A stretch of 64,000 bases of DNA from Apium graveolens (taxonomy: Eukaryota; Streptophyta; Magnoliopsida; Apiales; Apiaceae). The translations under genes and the position numbers were made by a program. The DNA lies in the NCBI RefSeq assembly GCF_009905375.1, contig NC_133652.1, forward strand, positions 17,906,850-17,970,849, written 5' to 3'. Below are positions 12,804-24,148 of this stretch, piece after piece (positions within the stretch are counted from its first letter, which is position 1; each line of letters starts with the position of its first letter). The notes beneath the pieces are model-generated. The model saw only the letters and a program-made list of their open reading frames with translations. It searched no databases and was not told the DNA's origin.

Positions 12804-12811
12804 TACTAGTA

Positions 12812-13340
12812 GTTTTTGTGTAAATCACCAAATAAAAAGGCCTTAACGTTAAAAGAAATTCAAAGTACTCTTACTCCTAAACTTTAAACTTTTATAGGTA
12901 ATAATTTTCTTTGTCTGTAATCTATATTTTTCTATTTCATAATTACTTTAATTATTTTTTAATATTTTTAGTTACAACTCCCCTTTTTTTAAAACTTCAT
13001 TTTCTCCTCATCCTTCACAGATACAACCAATACAAGCGGACCTAGGTAGGCCTTGCTTAGCTATGCTAAACATTTCCCGCCAAAACCACATTACTCTACA
13101 ACAAAACGAACGGACTAAAATGCTTCAGTGAAGGGTCCCACATCCAATCCAACGTCCAGAAATCAACCTTTCCAAATTAGTTACACTTGCAAAGCAACCA
13201 AATAAATCTAGACCAAACTACCCTTGTAAACAGAGGCATGAGCAACGACTACCAAATTAATTCGCGAGGGCAATTCCAGTAATTTTCGAGACCACTCCGT
13301 TAAAGCTCTGCCAACGACATTCGCTTCATTTATAGTTGCG
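12812..13340. other. Spacer upstream of the CCCH zinc-finger gene
   Basis: AT-rich at first, then of more balanced composition from about 13020 towards the gene. Probably the distal promoter of the zinc-finger gene. No open frame is supported. Confidence 0.4.
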
Positions 13341-13344
13341 CGTG

Positions 13345-13357
13345 TATATATATATAC
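13345..13357 (+). promoter_or_regulatory. Likely TATA box of the CCCH zinc-finger gene
   Basis: An uninterrupted TA alternation preceded by CGCGTG and followed by CACAGGGAG lies about 90 bp before the start of the CT-rich leader. Position and sequence fit a core TATA element, with transcription starting near 13380-13400. The start site is inferred, not seen. Confidence 0.5.
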
Positions 13358-13441
13358 ACAGGGAGAGAAATATACTTGAGTGCTTGCTCCTTGCAAGTAT
13401 AAACCCTTGCCAGAAGCCTGTTTCTGAACATTTCTTACCTC

Positions 13442-13470
13442 ACTCACTCTCTCTCTCTAACTCTGTCTCC

Positions 13471-13557
<87 letters not shown>

Positions 13558-13559
13558 CT

Positions 13560-13592
<33 letters not shown>

Positions 13593-13637
13593 ACTCTCTC
13601 TCCCTCTATCTCTCCCTCTATCTCTCCCTCTATCTCC
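13442..13637 (+). repeat. CT-rich microsatellite in the 5' leader
   Basis: About 195 bp almost wholly made of CT dinucleotides, interrupted by CTAA and CCCTCTAT variants. It lies between the TATA box and the first splice donor, so it is probably transcribed as part of the 5' UTR. Leader CT (GA on the other strand) tracts are known targets of plant BBR/BPC GAGA-binding factors and act as Y-patch promoter elements. Length variation between alleles is expected. Confidence 0.85.
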
Positions 13638-13705
13638 TTACATATAAAATAATACTCTACAAGTTAGGGTTAAACTACGATACCAAAGAGCGTCACCGAC
13701 TTCAG

Positions 13706-14809
13706 GTAATTCGATCGAACTTGCTCATTTATCTGCGTAATTCTTATCTGATTGAGCAATTTGATGATTAGTATTCATCTGATCGAGCTTGTGCTTTACG
13801 AATTGATCGATTTCATATTAAAGCTCTATCCGTTCTATATCTGTTTCATTGTAATCTCTCCTGCGTAGAATATTTGTTCTTTATTTAGCTGGATATGCAA
13901 TTATATGATCTACAATTTGTGTTATAAGCACAAATTTCACTAATTATGACACACTGCGCACACTTGAGTGTCATTATTGTAAACGTTCCTGTAAGTTCGC
14001 TCAATCGTGACTTTTTTATCTTCGATAATTTGATCAGTGGATTATATTGAGTATGTACGTGCTTTACTTACATGAATTTTGTACTAATTGCAGAGACTTG
14101 ATGAATAATGCATTAGGTTTTTGATTTGATATGTGATACAGAGTATATACACGCTTTACTGCTTCAATTTTGTTTTAGTTGCAGTGATCTGCATGGTTTC
14201 TTTCTGATTAAGCAATTTGATGATTATTTTTCATCTGATCGAGCTTGTTTTCGTACTATATAAGCTAAGAATTGATCTATTTGTTCCTCATGTCTATCTC
14301 ACTATTTTCTCTCCTGCAAAGGTTTATTTGTTCTTCGTCGACTTGATATTCAAGTATTAGGCATAATCCAAACTTAATTCCTTCATCAGTTCATGCTATA
14401 GACGACCAACTTTCACCAATTATTGCACACTTAAATGTAATTATTGTTTGTGCATAATTTACATTTCTTGTAAGTGATTGCTCGATCATTACTTTTTCTC
14501 ATCCTCTCTAATATGATTATTGAATTATATTTTGTACATACACGTTTCACTTGCTTGAACTCTGTACTAGTTGCAGAGATATGATGAATTATGTTCAATA
14601 TATGTAATTTGATTGTTGCAGAGATTCAGTAGGTAATTTTTTACTTAGTTTCCTTCTAGTTGCAGAGATTTAGTAGATAATGTATGTTGTTTGTGAATTG
14701 ATTAGTGATATGGAGAGTATATGTGTGCTTAATTGCTTGAATTTTGTTCTAGCTGCAAAAAATGATGACTGATGTATGAAGTTAATCAATAAACTGTGAT
14801 TTTCTGCAG
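13706..14809 (+). other. 5'-UTR intron of the CCCH gene with internal duplication
   Basis: Donor CAG/GTAATT at 13706 and acceptor TTTCTGCAG ending at 14809, 7 bases before the start codon. The intron contains a diverged tandem duplication: about 13742-14100 resembles 14203-14580, both starting TCTGATT(G/A)AGCAATTTGATG. Several T-rich segments end in TTGCAG: CAG at 14091-14093, 14182-14184, 14574-14576, 14619-14621 and 14663-14665. These could be used as alternative acceptors, giving different leaders for one protein. Confidence 0.65.
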
Positions 14810-14816
14810 AATCAAG

Positions 14817-16531
14817 ATGCAGAAAGATAAGCCAGCAAGCCACTGCAGATTTCACGAGCATCCATCACTCTGTTCTCCCTACTTCTGTAAATCAGAGGGC
14901 TACGATTACGCCTCACTTTATCCGGATCTCAGTTCACCTGTTCAATTTTCATCGTACGCACCTGGCTCCGTTGATTATAGTTATCCATCTCCGTACTTGT
15001 TCACTGATCAGCAGGAGGACTTAAAGGAGCAGAAGAGTTGGTGCCTCTCCCGCCTTTGTGAAACAACTAAAGAAGCAGAAGCTCTCCGTCAAGAGAACAT
15101 CAATCTCCAAATTGCTAACAATGAACTGAACAAGCAATATAACAATCTGTTAATGCTTCAGTCGTCTTCTACTCTCCAGAACTCCCATGTTCCTCCGCTT
15201 CATCAGTATGTCAGTGCAGCGCCAACGCCTGCTACTTTCTCCTCCAATTCACTTATTGATGGTTTTGGACGTATGCGTATAGGAGGTACAGCTAAGAAGC
15301 AGGTGGTAAGGAATGAAGAGTCCAATGACAGTGAGAATCTGGATGTGAACAGAGTTTCGCTGCCAAAGAGTATTTCGGTGAGGTCTAATGGTTATTTGAA
15401 GACGGCGCAGGATGTTGGGAGTAGTAGCAGGGGAGGTGGTCGATTTCCTGTGTCGAACCGGATTAAACCGGTGAAAGCAGCGGTAATAAATTTCTACATT
15501 TCTAGTTACCTACCATAGAATCTAGATTACAGACTCACTATTAACAGAATCTGATTAGTTTTCATTCTCGATGCAATAGTAGTACCACTTCTTACAATTT
15601 TTTGAGCTGCGTAGTTTATAACAATCTGAATAGATACACCGAGTTGTTTTATAATTTAGGTTTGATAAATTTTTAGTTGCCGTAAGAAGTTGCACACGAA
15701 TGTGTTGGATAGAAAGCATAGTATAGGGATAGTTTTTTAGTGTGGAACTTTTGATGGGATACAAAAGTAGGAATGAAAAAAAATTGATTATCGGATTATA
15801 GGTTTCTCCCATGTGAATTATTCCCAGATAGAGAATGTGCGGGTTATTTTTACTAGTTATTTGAGCCATCATTGAATTGTAATCATGAAGAATTTTTTTA
15901 TACAGCCATTGGCAAATCGCATAAGACAGGTTCTTTGTGATAGTGTACAAGAATTTGTTGGATGAAAAGAGGATAACTCATATGAATAGTTTCTCAGTTT
16001 CAAAGTTTAGATGAGACACACAAGGTGGAGATAAGGTTGAGTGCTCACTGGTTTAATTCTAATAATCTGATTCTAGGTCTAATTCATCCTACAGTTCAGT
16101 ACTTTTTGTAATTTAACCCCTTAACAGATACTGTGTTGGTTATTACTAGTTACTTAAGCCACTGTATTGTAATTATGGTGTAATAAATTATTGACATGCG
16201 ATGGATTCATGATATGTAGCAAAGGGTTTATGTTCGTGGAGGGAAAAGAGAGGAGAAGCCACTTGAATTACAAGTGTATGATCAAGGAGTCACTAAAACT
16301 GAGCTTTGTAACAAATGGCAACAGACTGGAGCATGCCCGTATGGAAGTAACTGTCAGTTTGCTCATGGCATTGAGGAACTCCGTCCAGTCCTTCGCCATC
16401 CCCGTTACAAGACTGAAGTGTGCTTTATGGTCCTTAATGGCGAACCCTGCCCCTATGGCCATCGTTGCCACTTCCGCCATTCCCTTTCTGACCAGGAGAA
16501 ACTTATTGCACATCAGTCTAAGGCTATATAA
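14817..16531 (+). CDS. Tandem CCCH zinc-finger protein (C3H14/C3H15 type)
   Basis: Exons 14817-15482 and 16220-16531; intron GTAATA to TGTAG, phase 0; 978 nt, 325 aa. The start [12 protein letters not shown] follows the leader acceptor. An in-frame ATG at 14796 falls inside the intron and was not used. Residues about 72-118 look like a coiled coil ([20 protein letters not shown]). Two C-x8-C-x5-C-x3-H fingers follow, at Cys252-Cys261-Cys267-His271 and Cys290-Cys299-Cys305-His309, each preceded by a lead-in KTELCNKW or YKTEVC. This is the TTP-like arrangement of plant C3H14 and C3H15/CDM1, which bind AU-rich RNA and act in secondary wall formation and anther callose turnover. Role by family only. 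Phe follows the first Cys of finger 2, where I recall Arg. Confidence 0.93.
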
Positions 16532-17679
16532 GGTCCGCAATGAGGCTGAAATACATGGTACGTACATAAAAATCTTATTATATTGTGTTGCTCAGGAAAA
16601 AATGAAAGATAAAGGCTTAAATTTGATAGAACAAAGAACTTGTTTATAATTCACATTATCTCTGTCTCTATGATTAAAGTGATACTGTAGTTGGCAGTGA
16701 GTAATATGAGGGCCGAATCTGGAGCTTATAAGGTTGATATACATGTTGAAGTAACTACCGGAATTTCATTTCAAGTGTATAGCTAATGTGATATGATAAG
16801 ACTTTCAGCTTTCAGAGGTCACTGTATATTTTCTTTATATCAAGTGTATGTCCCGGATATGGATTAGTTGTATCCACGAGTTATCCAAAAATATATAAAA
16901 AATGTGCATCTGAAAAATGATGATTCGCGTAGTTGGAAGTTAATGCATAACTCTTGATGTAATGATGGCCTGTCATTTATCGAGCCCTTCTATTTCCATA
17001 TATTTAGTTATGCCATTCCTCTCCTAAAGGATTGGAGTTCAGGCTGTAAATATTGGTGTAGGATCATATCAATGGGTTACTTGATCTCAATTCTGATTGA
17101 ACTGATGAAGACAACCGAGAATAAATGGGAAGGAATGGAGCTGGACTTTGATATATACAATTTGATTTTTTTGCATTATCCAGTTCGCAATGCATATATT
17201 CGTTGTTCCTAAAAGTATTATATATTGTCTTTTTCCTGAATAAGTGTTTGATTTATACAAATGAATACTTACTGGGTCAATTTTGGAGCCGGATCTGAAT
17301 ATTAAAAAAGATAATTTGAGTCTAAATAAATTCTTTCGCAATTTTGCCTGGACAATGCATGATAAATAGCAGTTTGCTATTCAATTCAATTCAATAGAAA
17401 TCTGATCCATGTTTGAAACAAACATAGGTTATTTGAGTAATAATCGCAGGGCCCATGTCATAAACAATTTGAATTTATGCATGTCATAAGTTAGTCTGAA
17501 AACTCGAGAATATATTTAATAAGTTTGCATATAAATAAGTAATTAAAATTTGGATTCTGAAAGGAACATGTTGTCAATCATTTTGGCACAAAATGACGCT
17601 GAGCATTGGACTAGACACTAGAATCGCGGTGACGGAACCATTTGAAAAGGTAAATGAGAGATGAAGTGGGGACATGGGG
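16532..17679 (+). other. 3' UTR of the CCCH gene and spacer
   Basis: The first few hundred bases probably contain the 3' UTR and polyadenylation region; no single signal stands out. The remainder is AT-rich spacer without recognisable genes. Confidence 0.4.
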
Positions 17680-18415
17680 TCAGAGCATCTCCAAGAAGCT
17701 CCTGCATCAATTTCTAAGCCAAAATTTGACAAGAATGCACCAAAAACTTACTCCAACAAGCTCTGAAGTGCTCTTCAAAATTGGAAGAGCCAACATTCTT
17801 TCCACACATTTAGAGCAACTCCAAGAGCCTCTCCATGCACTCTTTTTAGTCAAAATTTGAGGAGAATTAAACTAAAAACACCTCCAACAACCTTTTTTAC
17901 CTCCCTAGAATGTCAAGATCTCTAAATCTCTCCTCATTAGTGAGGAGCATCTCTTGTCTCCTCTTCTCATTTTTATCTCCTCTTCTCATTTTATATTAAC
18001 ATATATTGAATGCAGTGAAGTATAATCAAGAACCTGAATCCTGTTTTATTCATATTTAATAAAAAAAATAGACAAAAAAGATTGAAAGAGAATAAAACCC
18101 AGGAGGCTTGTTGGAGTGCTGCAAAAAAATGGATGTTAAATAAGTGAGAGACTATATAATAATATATTTTATGAGGAGAATGATAAGCAACTCTTATGGT
18201 TGCTATTAGGAGTCTCTTCTCTCCTCTCTTCTTTTTTTATTAGTATATAGTATCACTTTTCAAGTATTATTTAGAAATTAGATTTTTAGGTAAAAATGAA
18301 GTTGAGAAGAATTGTTGGAGTGAAAACATATATTTGTATCTTAAATCACTAGGAGCTCATTTAATAATATTTTTTATGAGAATAATGCAAGCTGACTCTT
18401 GGAGTTGGAGTTGCA
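17680..18415. mobile_element. MITE-like inverted-repeat element, possibly nested
   Basis: The left part contains AGAGCATCTCCAAGAAGCTC (about 17681) and GAGCAACTCCAAGAGCC (about 17812). The right end contains CTCTTGGAGTTGGAGTTGC (about 18394-18413), the inverted counterpart. Related words also occur in between (CTCCAACAACC near 17882, AAGCAACTCTTATGGTTGCT near 18186). This looks like a small non-autonomous DNA element, perhaps one inside another. Target duplications were not found, so the superfamily is open. Confidence 0.4.
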
Positions 18416-18521
18416 CTTGGGCCTTAGAAGTGAGCAGTTCGAAGAAGTTTACGAGGAGGATTTGGAAGCTGAACTGGAAGACGAAGTAATCCAACATAGT
18501 TTGGAAGACGAGAAATAGGAG

Positions 18522-18603
18522 TAAGAAAATATGCAGCAGAGAGAGTGTCATTTCGGTTGGGTTAAGAAAATATGCAGCAGAGAGAGTGTCATTTCGGTTG
18601 GGT
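18522..18603. repeat. 41-bp perfect tandem duplication
   Basis: The 41-base unit starting TAAGAAAATATGCAGCAGAG occurs twice head to tail, at 18522-18562 and 18563-18603, with no difference that I can see. A recent local duplication is likely. Confidence 0.85.
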
Positions 18604-19335
18604 TTTTAAAGTTGTCTGGTTAAAATTTGATGTTTAACTAAGTTTTGGGCTGGTAGGCTGCTAAGTTTGATCACATTAAATAAGTGCTAGTTGGGTTAAG
18701 AAGGTGATAGTGGGCTAGGGAGTAGTTTTTGAAAAGCCCAATGGGTTTCTGTCATGGTCAAAGATGTCGGCTGTGTGTAAAGGACTAAAGGATAAGCCAC
18801 TGCAAGTGTACTGCTTATATATAAATGGTAGGTCAGTTAAGGTAGAACCTAAAACTTAAAGCTTGTGCAGCCAAGATGAAATGGAGAGGCTACTCTTTAT
18901 AAGACTCTCTCTGTGGTGCTTCGACCTCATATCATATAGAGAGAGAGAGACAGAGAGAGATGAATAAGCGGGGAAGAGGTAGATCTGGATGAAGTCAGTT
19001 GGATGGCGTGATAGGGAAAGAATAATTAAGAAGTAATTTCTTTATATAAGGGAAATTACAAACATCGTCATTTTCTTTCCTATTCCGCCCATCCCATTGA
19101 TTTCATCTGCTTCCTCCCCTTCCCCTTGTTCTTATTTATATGCGGCTCTTTTGCTTCCAGATCTTCGCTAGCGTCTTTCATTTGTTATCTTTTTGGTTTA
19201 TTAATATTTCGATCTCTTGTTATAAATTTATAGTTTGCTATTCTGATATGCTATGATATAATAATAGAAACAAGGCATCACTTAGTTGCTCAAACAGGGG
19301 ATACTTATCCTGACAGATTCAATAGCAAATTTAAG
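18604..19335. other. Spacer without recognisable gene
   Basis: No coding region is supported. A GA-rich stretch lies at 18940-18960. CT-rich DNA with short promoter-like runs is seen near 19060-19160, but nothing downstream justifies a gene call. Confidence 0.4.
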
Positions 19336-19455
19336 AATTTATGATTATGTCTAGTGATTCAGGATTTGTTACTTAAATATGATTTATCTTGATCTATATG
19401 ATTGCAGGCTATTATGTGAGTTCAAAAAATTTATCACCTTTATCTACGATTAAAA
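19336..19455 (+). mobile_element. Old, diverged SINE 3' portion
   Basis: GAATTTATGATTATG at about 19336, then TTACTTAAATATG, TTTATCTTG and TGCAGGCTATTATGTGA, ending TCTACGATTAAAAAAATTT. These words line up in order with the 3' two-thirds of the intact SINE at 38253-38499, read on its own strand. The GC-rich TGCGCACCCGAAGGG block is badly decayed. Identified by comparing copies inside the window. Confidence 0.6.
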
Positions 19456-19875
19456 AAATTTAATAATAATAGAAACAAGAACTAAACCCAAAATTGACCT
19501 ATGATGTCCAGAAGCAATAATAACCCTACTGTAACGCATAACTTTTGACATTAGAACTAAAAAATCGTTACCTAAAAATAGTATGTTAAAATTTTCAACT
19601 GAGCTGGGACTCAAAGTCTTAATTCCGGCCAGCCCGGACTCCTTTTTTTTTCGAGATTTCCACCGACAATTGTCATTTGTCGCGGAGCTAGGGTTACCTA
19701 TCCTTGAGTTAAAAGGCCCAGTTGGCACTCGGCGGCCCCTACGAATACGTGGGCCTTAATTGAATCATAGGCCCAAATACAAATGAGAACATCATGCGGA
19801 TGGATGTAAAAGGGAGAAGGAAAAAGAAAAGATAAGACAAGTCTTAGTGCTCTAAAAAACTTTATTTTTAGAGTA

Positions 19876-19901
19876 AATTGCACGAGGTTTACGAATCGTG
19901 C
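19876..19901. repeat. Short perfect hairpin
   Basis: TTGCACGA and TCGTGCAA can pair as an 8-bp stem around a 10-base loop. It lies just before the AT-rich Helitron-like array. Helitron 3' ends have hairpins, but no CTRR end follows at the right distance, so it is left as an unexplained hairpin. Confidence 0.4.
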
Positions 19902-19979
19902 AACCCGTGTGCTTCTAATTTAAAAATAGTAAAATATCTATTATCTATTACTTATTATATAAAAACAAAACATTAAAAT

Positions 19980-21700
19980 TTTTGATATGATTGCTGTTTT
20001 TTAGTACATGCTGATTTTATCAAATTATCCGTACTTATAAATTATATATTATCAAATTACCTTTAATTATAAATTTAAAAATAGATTTTTCCTCTTTTAA
20101 TTTCATACCATATATTTTCTTCTCCGACACAAATTTCTATCCCGTAAACAAACCCATCTCTCGAAAATAATTGTCTGTCTAGAATTAAGATTATAACTTT
20201 TTTTTGTGGGAAGATATAAGATTATAATTTAATTGAAGAGATATCCCATAAAATCTAAATTCAAAGGCACGGATTTTGATAACTAGCACCAATATTGATA
20301 TTTACACTATCCGCGAGATTAGGCCCGTCAATAGATCGGATTTGGATCGGATCGGCCTAAATTCATATCCATATCTTTTTATTTTTTCGAATTCGGATTC
20401 GGATCAGATCGGCTCTGGATTTTTTATAGGCCGATACATATCCGGATCCGTTCGGATCACAGATTTCGGATCGAATATCCGCTCCATTTATGTATATTTA
20501 TTTTTTTAACTTCAGTTATTACAAAATCTTTTTAAAACTAACAATTTCGAAAAATATAAAAGTACAAATAGAATATAACGAAGTCCAAAGATAAATTATG
20601 AACTAAAATTCGCTTTTTGAAATAAACATAATATTGGGTTGTACAGTATTTTAATTCTAACAATGAAAAAAATTGATGCTGCAAAATGAAAGTGGTATAT
20701 GAATTGAGAGTTGGGTTATGCGGCTCTAAAAGGTAAAAGAACTAGGATTATAGAAATGGACTGGACTATAAAGATCGAACCGAACGAAATATAGATAATG
20801 GGACTTGACTCGAGGATAACAGGACTTGGCTTGATGATAACGGGACTTGACATATAAATAAAAGTGTTATATGAAATGAGACTTGGGTTATGCGGCTTTA
20901 AAAGGTAAAAGAACCAGAATTATAGAAATGGACTAGATCATAAAGACTGAATCAAACGAAATATAGATAATGGGACTCCACTCGAGAATAATACATTTAA
21001 AATTAGAATTATTATAAAATATTTTTTATTACATTATATATATATACCGGATCGGGTTATTAACGGATCAGATCGACCTAAATCCATATCCACTCCATTT
21101 ATAATCGAATTTTTCTTATCAGATCGGATCTCGGATCGGATTTTTAATAGGTCGATCCATATCCACTAAAATGGCCTCGGATCGGGTCAGATCGGATTTT
21201 CGCTCCATTGACAGGCCTACGCGGGATTACATTACAAGAAGATTTATCTAAGCATAATGAAAGAATCAATAATTAACAATATTATTATATTACTTTTAAA
21301 AAATATAGGTACACGCTGATTTTATCAAATTACCCGTACTTATAAATTATATATTATCTAATTACCCTTAATTATAAATTTAAAAATAGATTTTTCCTCT
21401 TTTAATTTCATACCATATACTTTCTTCTCCGACACAAATTTCTATCCCGCAAACAAACCCATCTCTCAAAAATAATTGTTCGTCTCTTATAATTTTTTTG
21501 GGGGAAGATATGAGATTATAATTTAATTGAATAAATATCCAGAAAATCTAAATTCAAAGGCACGAATTTTGATAACTAGCACCAATATTGATATTTACAC
21601 TATCTGCGGGGTTAAATTATTGAAGATTTATCTAAGCATAATGAAAGAATCAATTATTAACAATATTATTATATTACTTTTAAAAACTATATATATTATT
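19980..21700. repeat. Two direct copies of a ~390-bp AT-rich unit, the first split by a hAT element
   Basis: Unit A starts near 20008 (GCTGATTTTATCAAATTA) and, after removing the insertion at 20320-21219, continues to about 21309. Unit B starts near 21310 and runs to about 21700. Shared words include CCGACACAAATTTCTATCCC, ACAAACCCATCTCTC, GATAACTAGCACCAATATTG and CTAAGCATAATGAAAGAATC. A further partial start (ACACTGATTTTACGTAATTG) appears at about 21795. They belong to the same repeat family as the units at 23627-26090. Confidence 0.8.
20320..21219. mobile_element. 900-bp hAT-like non-autonomous element
   Basis: The ends are inverted repeats: TAGGCCCGTCAATAGA on the left, and TAGGCCTGTCAATGGA at the right read on the other strand. 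The flanks are CGCGAGAT (20312-20319) and CGCGGGAT (21220-21227), an 8-bp target duplication with one change. Subterminal DNA is rich in GGATCGGATCGG-type words on both sides. The middle holds a 172-bp-period tandem duplication (about 20690-20820 and 20862-20992). No transposase is visible. The uninterrupted sequence at 21606-21625 in the neighbouring repeat unit gives the pre-insertion site. Confidence 0.8.
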
Positions 21701-23626
21701 ATATTATCTATCTATCTGTATCTATTTATTTATTACTATTATATAAAAGAAAAAATATTAAAAAAATTGATAGGGTACATATTTTTTAGTATACACTGAT
21801 TTTACGTAATTGCCTTTATAATTTTAATAAATAATGTAAATCAAAAGAACCAATTGGTACGTAATTTTTATTGTGTGTCACCCAATATAAATTATTATCC
21901 TTTCAATAAACATATTCGTATTTCCATATAGAAATTGAATAGAAATTGACCTTTCTTACACATGAGAACATGACGAGTTAGATGTACATATTGTAAATTC
22001 CTTATTGCGTGGATATAATTTATTCATGTTAATCAAGGGATGGGATGATACAAAACCTGGATCCATCAACAGTAAGCCCATACGATGTCAACAGTCCAAA
22101 ATAATTAATGAGCCCAAAAAGTATCAGAACAATTTTACAATTTTGCGGAGCGCGAATGCCAAAACCACCCACATTGTTAAAATAGTTATAAATAAGAATT
22201 GTGGTTTGGTTACATACCTATTATAATCCGTACCTATTTTTTTGGAAACGGACTAAAATAAAAATAATATATATTATTACTAAAATTATTGATTATGCGT
22301 TTTGATTTAACTGAAACACAATTAAAATAAAAATATAATTCGACCTGTTAAAATAAAATTATATATCCTATTAATTTGGACTAAAACAAAATTATTAGTG
22401 GTGTAAAAAAATTAAAATCAAACTAAAAATAATTAATTAGATTTGGTTGTTTAATGTTCCTCGGGTTAAAACACGATAACGTAAACTATTGATCCGAGAT
22501 AGATAAAATAAAATTAACGTTGGACTAAACATAATCTGTATACTATGATGTGAACTAAAACTTAAAATTTTAAAACTAATTCTATAATATTAGAAAAAGA
22601 GATTTGTGTATTATATGGATTTTAAGCTATTATAATAAATGAAGTATTGAAAATTTTAGTATGATGCATATTTTTTGGTACACGCTAATTTTATCAAAAT
22701 ATCATTTCTTTAAAATTACCTTTACTTTATATATTATATTTATATACCGTAAAAATCCCTAATATATATGGTCACATGATTAGTAGGATTATCAACTTTT
22801 GATAGCAGCAATTAGTAGATGCTGGTGCTTAAAGATGCCCAACTAGCTTTTTACGATGACCGTGAGATTTTGGGTGGTCAAATTTTTAATATTAAAAGTT
22901 TGATAGTTGGGTATTTACTGAAATTACTTAAATATTATGACTAATTTATATAATATTGAATTAATTAAGATCAACTAATATTATTAAATTTGAAACCCCA
23001 AATTCTTATACATTTATCCGTCTATATTTATTCCATTAAAATAAAACATTGAAAATTTTATTGTTAGTACCCCGAAATCAAAGAAAAACACTACACAATA
23101 TTCATTCAGCTTTAACAAAATTATACTATTAATCCCGGTTAAAATAAAATAAACTAAAAAAAATAGTTAAATTTGGTTGGTGTTACAGGACTCGTGTTAA
23201 AACGCAATAATGTAAATTATTTATTAGTGTTAAAACAAAATTAATATGGAACTACACATAATTCGTATAATATAACCTAAACTAAAACTTTAAATTTTAA
23301 AAAATAATTATATAATATTAAAAAGATATTCGTATATCACACCGATAATATTGAAAGTTTTGGTAAATTACCTATTTTTTGATATACGCATAATTTATCT
23401 AATTTTCTTTACTTAATTTTTTTTTGTAAATTAGATTTAAAATAGAATACAATGACATATAAGTAGATAAGTAGAATTGCAAAAAGAATTAAGCCCTTAG
23501 TCCCGAATTTTAAAATTGAAGTAAAATAAGTGTAACGTAAATAAAGTAGTTTTATTTTCATCGATAACATTGAAAGTTTTGGTACGGTACCTGTTTTTTG
23601 GTACACGCTAAATATATCTAATTACC
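21701..23626. other. AT-rich DNA with scattered Helitron-family fragments
   Basis: No gene is supported. Short matches to the array repeat recur: GGTACACGCTAATTTTATC near 22678, ATACGCATAATTTATC near 23384 and GGTACACGCTAAATATATC near 23600. I read it as older, shuffled pieces of the array to its right. Confidence 0.5.
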
Positions 23627-23954
23627 CTTATTTACTATTATATAAAAGACGAAATATTGAAAGTTTTGGTACAGTACCTGTTTTCTGGTACATGCTGAAT
23701 TTACTAGAGTACCCTTACTCATATTTTTTTATAAGTTTAGATTAATTTATACATGCTAAATTTATCGAATTATTCTTACTTATATTCTTTTATTATAATT
23801 TTAGATTAATATTTAATATTAAAAAATGTTGGCAAGGAGCACGACATAGCGATGTTCGGGTGTGCTAATTTTGTGTAATAGAGTTTTATTATATTAATAA
23901 CCATAATATGTATCATCTATTCTATTATATCAAAACCTAATTATTAGAGTTAGA

Positions 23955-24148
23955 CCCGAGAGCTGCCTCAGTTGGTTAAGGAGGGTTCGAATCCCACTAG
24001 AGAAGAATTTATAGAAGAATTTATGATTATGCCTAATGAGCTACATCATGTCGCTTAAATGTGGTTTACCTTGGTTCACGTTAGCCCGTAAGGTTTACTC
24101 TGTGCGCACCCGAAGGGTAGCGGCTGCGGGTTACCTGCGATTAAAAAA
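23955..24148 (+). mobile_element. tRNA-derived SINE with 16-bp target duplication
   Basis: Flanked by AATTATTAGAGTTAGA at 23939-23954 and 24149-24164. It begins CCCGAGAGCTGCC with a tRNA-like A box (CTCAGTTGGTTAAGG) and B box (GGTTCGAATCC). It continues through GTGCGCACCCGAAGGGTAGC and ends in CTGCGATT followed by a short A tail. Compared with the 38.3-kb copy it lacks part of the region between the boxes and part of the 3' body. The A/B boxes suggest polymerase III transcription. The GC-rich 3' block resembles the plant Au-type SINE; the family name is tentative. Confidence 0.85.

Noticed and set aside
13336..13593. Plus-strand frame translating to Leu-Ser repeats
   Set aside because: It is only the CT microsatellite read in one frame.
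14796..14816. Upstream in-frame ATG for the CCCH protein
   Set aside because: It lies before the acceptor CAG ending at 14809, inside the leader intron, so the start at 14817 is preferred.
16268..16567. Minus-strand frame opposite the CCCH exon
   Set aside because: Shadow of the zinc-finger exon; it has no motifs of its own.
19450..19728. 92-codon minus-strand frame
   Set aside because: No recognisable domain or splice context; it abuts a decayed SINE, and chance is likely.
23967..23995. tRNA gene signals (A and B boxes)
   Set aside because: No cloverleaf can be formed, and the boxes sit in a SINE with target duplications and an A-rich tail.
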